Source of the DNA: Brachionus plicatilis
Lineage: Eukaryota > Rotifera > Eurotatoria > Ploima > Brachionidae
Assembly: GCA_010279815.1 (NCBI GenBank)
Contig: QEOQ01000654.1
Location: 6,818-22,777, forward strand
DNA length: 15,960 nucleotides
Reading direction: 5' to 3'
This document shows positions 14,388-15,960 of the stretch, piece after piece. Positions within the stretch are counted from its first letter, which is position 1; each line of letters begins with the position of its first letter. The position numbers and the translations under genes are program-made. The notes beneath the pieces were generated by a model. That model ran no database searches and had not been told where the DNA came from. It was given only the letters and a program-made list of their open reading frames with translations.

Positions 14388-14894
14388 CTAAAATAAATGA
14401 TTTTTATTTGAAATCGACACAGAAATTTTTTAATTTTGTTAAAATCAAAATTTAAGACATTCTATTAAGCTAAAATAGAATAAAATAGTAAAAAGCGATT
14501 TATCAAAACAATAGATTTTATTTATTTAGCACGAAATTATATTTATTGCTGCACATAGTTCCGTTCTTCTATCAGTTATAACACCTAAAAATTTTAAAAA
14601 ATAGCATCCTTAATAGTGCTGTGGTCCTGGAAAGACCAGTCCAAGATGGAAGGTCAAGATCGTCTAAAAGAACGGTTTTTTAAAACGATCTTAAAAAAGA
14701 CCGTCTGAAAAGGGTAAAGATTGAAGAAACTTATTAAAGGTAAATAAAACATTTAAAAAGTGAATCAGGAATAGAGATAATTTTATTTTTTAAAATGTTA
14801 CAAAATAAATAAATGTGTATTTTCATGAATGTTAATGAAACAATATTTTTTTTGTAAAAATTAAAAAAAAAAAGTCAAGTAAGTCAAAAAAATC
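14388..14894. other. AT-rich stretch with a hairpin-rich island
   Basis: Mostly non-coding. At 14617-14715 a GC-richer island has nested inverted repeats: GGTCCTGGAAAGACC, and AAGATCGT...ACGATCTT (about 14655-14692). A direct near-repeat GATCGTCT/GACCGTCT is also present. It may be a structured RNA or an end of a mobile element. No family assigned. Confidence 0.45.
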
Positions 14895-15718
14895 GGTTGT
14901 TCATAAATTACCGAAACGGAACAACGGAACCGGAATTTACTAAAATACGAAACCTGAATTTAAGGTTACTAAAACACGGATTTAGTCCTCCCAAACTGGT
15001 CCCTAAATTACGGAATCGGAACCTTCTAAAGTTCGGAACAAAGGATACGGAATAAGAAGCAGGAACAACCAGTCAAATTACTGAAGAAGAATGATTAGTT
15101 ACTGAGGTTTGGGTGATAGATATTTTTAATTTTTTTAAATTAAGTAATATTAATTTTGAACATAAAGGAAAAATTTAAAAAGTAAAATTAGATTTTTTAT
15201 AAAGAAAAATAACATTTATTATTTTTTAGCACAGTAATTAGAATATTAATAAAGAAATAAAATTTTACGTTTATTTTATCCTGATATTTCTGGATCGCTA
15301 ATAAAAATTTAGGTAAAGATCTAAATTTGATAGATTTTAAATTCAAGAATTTAATTATATTAAAAATCGTTAAAATTTAAAAATATAATTAAGATTTTAA
15401 TATTCATTATGTGTTTCGCTATTAATTAATCAAAAAGAAAGGTTGCTCCTAAATTTTAGCTTATAAAAGATAAAAACTGTTCTATTATTAATTTATCAAA
15501 AACAACAATAAAAAATTTTGAAAAAAAAACTTTTGATTGTACATAAAAAATTTCATAATTTATTCTAAAAGTGTTTAATAATTTAACGTATTCTTTGTTC
15601 CGAACTTTATTAGGTTCCGGTTCAGTAATTTAGGACCCAGTTCCGAAGGACTGATTCCGTGTTTTAGTAACCTTAAATTCCGGTTCCGTTGTTCCGTTTC
15701 CGTAATTTAGGAACAACC
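14895..15718. mobile_element. 824-bp non-autonomous DNA transposon with long inverted repeats and 8-bp TSD
   Basis: The ends are GGTTGTTC and GAACAACC, inside long arms (about 14895-15050 and 15590-15718) built of GGAACAACGGAACCGGAATTT and AAGGTTACTAAAACACGG motifs. The left arm has an extra ~22-bp block (ACTAAAATACG...CTGAATTT) that looks like an internal duplication. The flanks are AAAAAATC on both sides (14887-14894 and 15719-15726), a perfect 8-bp duplication, as produced by hAT and P superfamily elements. The AT-rich interior has no ORF, so it depends on a transposase from elsewhere. The GC-rich arms contrast sharply with the surroundings. Confidence 0.88.
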
Positions 15719-15937
15719 AAAAAATCAATTAAACCATCAGAAAAGTGTCATGTTGATTTTTAAATAAATATATGTATTCAAGTTCGATCTCAGAATTAAT
15801 TTTGGTTATGTAAATCCATTCGAGTTTTCGGCTTATTTTTGTTTTATATGTTTTTTTTTTCTTTTCTAAAATAATAATATTTCTTAACTCTTATTTTGAC
15901 CTAAAAATTTAAACAGGATTTCTTTTTCAGTACTTTT
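15719..15937. other. AT-rich flank
   Basis: No coding or repeat structure seen apart from the target duplication at its left edge. Confidence 0.4.
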
Positions 15938-15960
15938 CTATGTGTTATGTGCAAGGAGCT
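15938..15960 (+). other. Possible start of a plus-strand exon at the window edge
   Basis: ATTTCTTTTTCAG forms a good 3' splice site, after which the frame YFSMCYVQGA runs off the window. Too short to identify. Confidence 0.25.

Noticed and set aside
1..15960. CRISPR array, tRNA or rRNA gene
   Set aside because: No regularly spaced direct repeats, cloverleaf or conserved rRNA blocks were seen. The window is eukaryotic.

Overview
The window is AT-rich eukaryotic (animal) nuclear DNA with short GT-AG introns, mostly 45-60 nt, and AATAAA-type polyadenylation signals. Very high A+T, tiny introns, compact gene spacing and AG acceptors just upstream of start codons would fit a rotifer such as Brachionus or another small-genome spiralian. 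That is an inference from style, not a proven identity. All recognised host genes lie on the minus strand.

Layout. Positions 438-9399 hold one 14-exon gene that I rebuilt by joining phase-compatible exons (3645 nt of CDS, 1214 residues). It has the TBC1D2/TBC1D2B order of PH domain, coiled coil and TBC RabGAP domain, followed by a C-terminal WD40-like beta-propeller that vertebrate TBC1D2 proteins do not carry as far as I know. Eleven of its introns are 45-123 nt. The other two are swollen by mobile DNA. Intron 9 (1907-3415) holds a 62-bp direct repeat and a ~340-bp foldback. Intron 5 (5194-8359) holds a nest: a ~1.9-kb palindromic element, with a decayed 5'-truncated LINE in its left arm and a 677-bp inverted-repeat element in its centre, plus a separate ~190-bp palindrome.

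Positions 9400-11650 are mainly non-coding, with some plus-strand exon-like pieces (9620-9741, 9892-10026) and transposon-like debris, including an AT-hook coding remnant at 11133-11322.

Positions 11652-14387 hold a tight same-strand cluster, in transcription order: the last exon of an unidentified gene, AIP (FKBP-TPR co-chaperone), MRPL57/mL63 (mitochondrial ribosomal protein) and SRA1 (steroid receptor RNA activator protein). Gaps between stop and next start are only about 140, 136 and 180 bp. Each complete gene has a T-rich stretch and an AG acceptor 3-13 nt or so before its ATG, as expected for spliced-leader trans-splicing and possibly an operon. AIP and SRA1 are both linked to nuclear-receptor/AhR biology in vertebrates.

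Positions 14400-15960 are AT-rich and contain a hairpin-rich island and an 824-bp non-autonomous DNA transposon with long inverted repeats and a perfect 8-bp target duplication. The window ends in a possible plus-strand exon.
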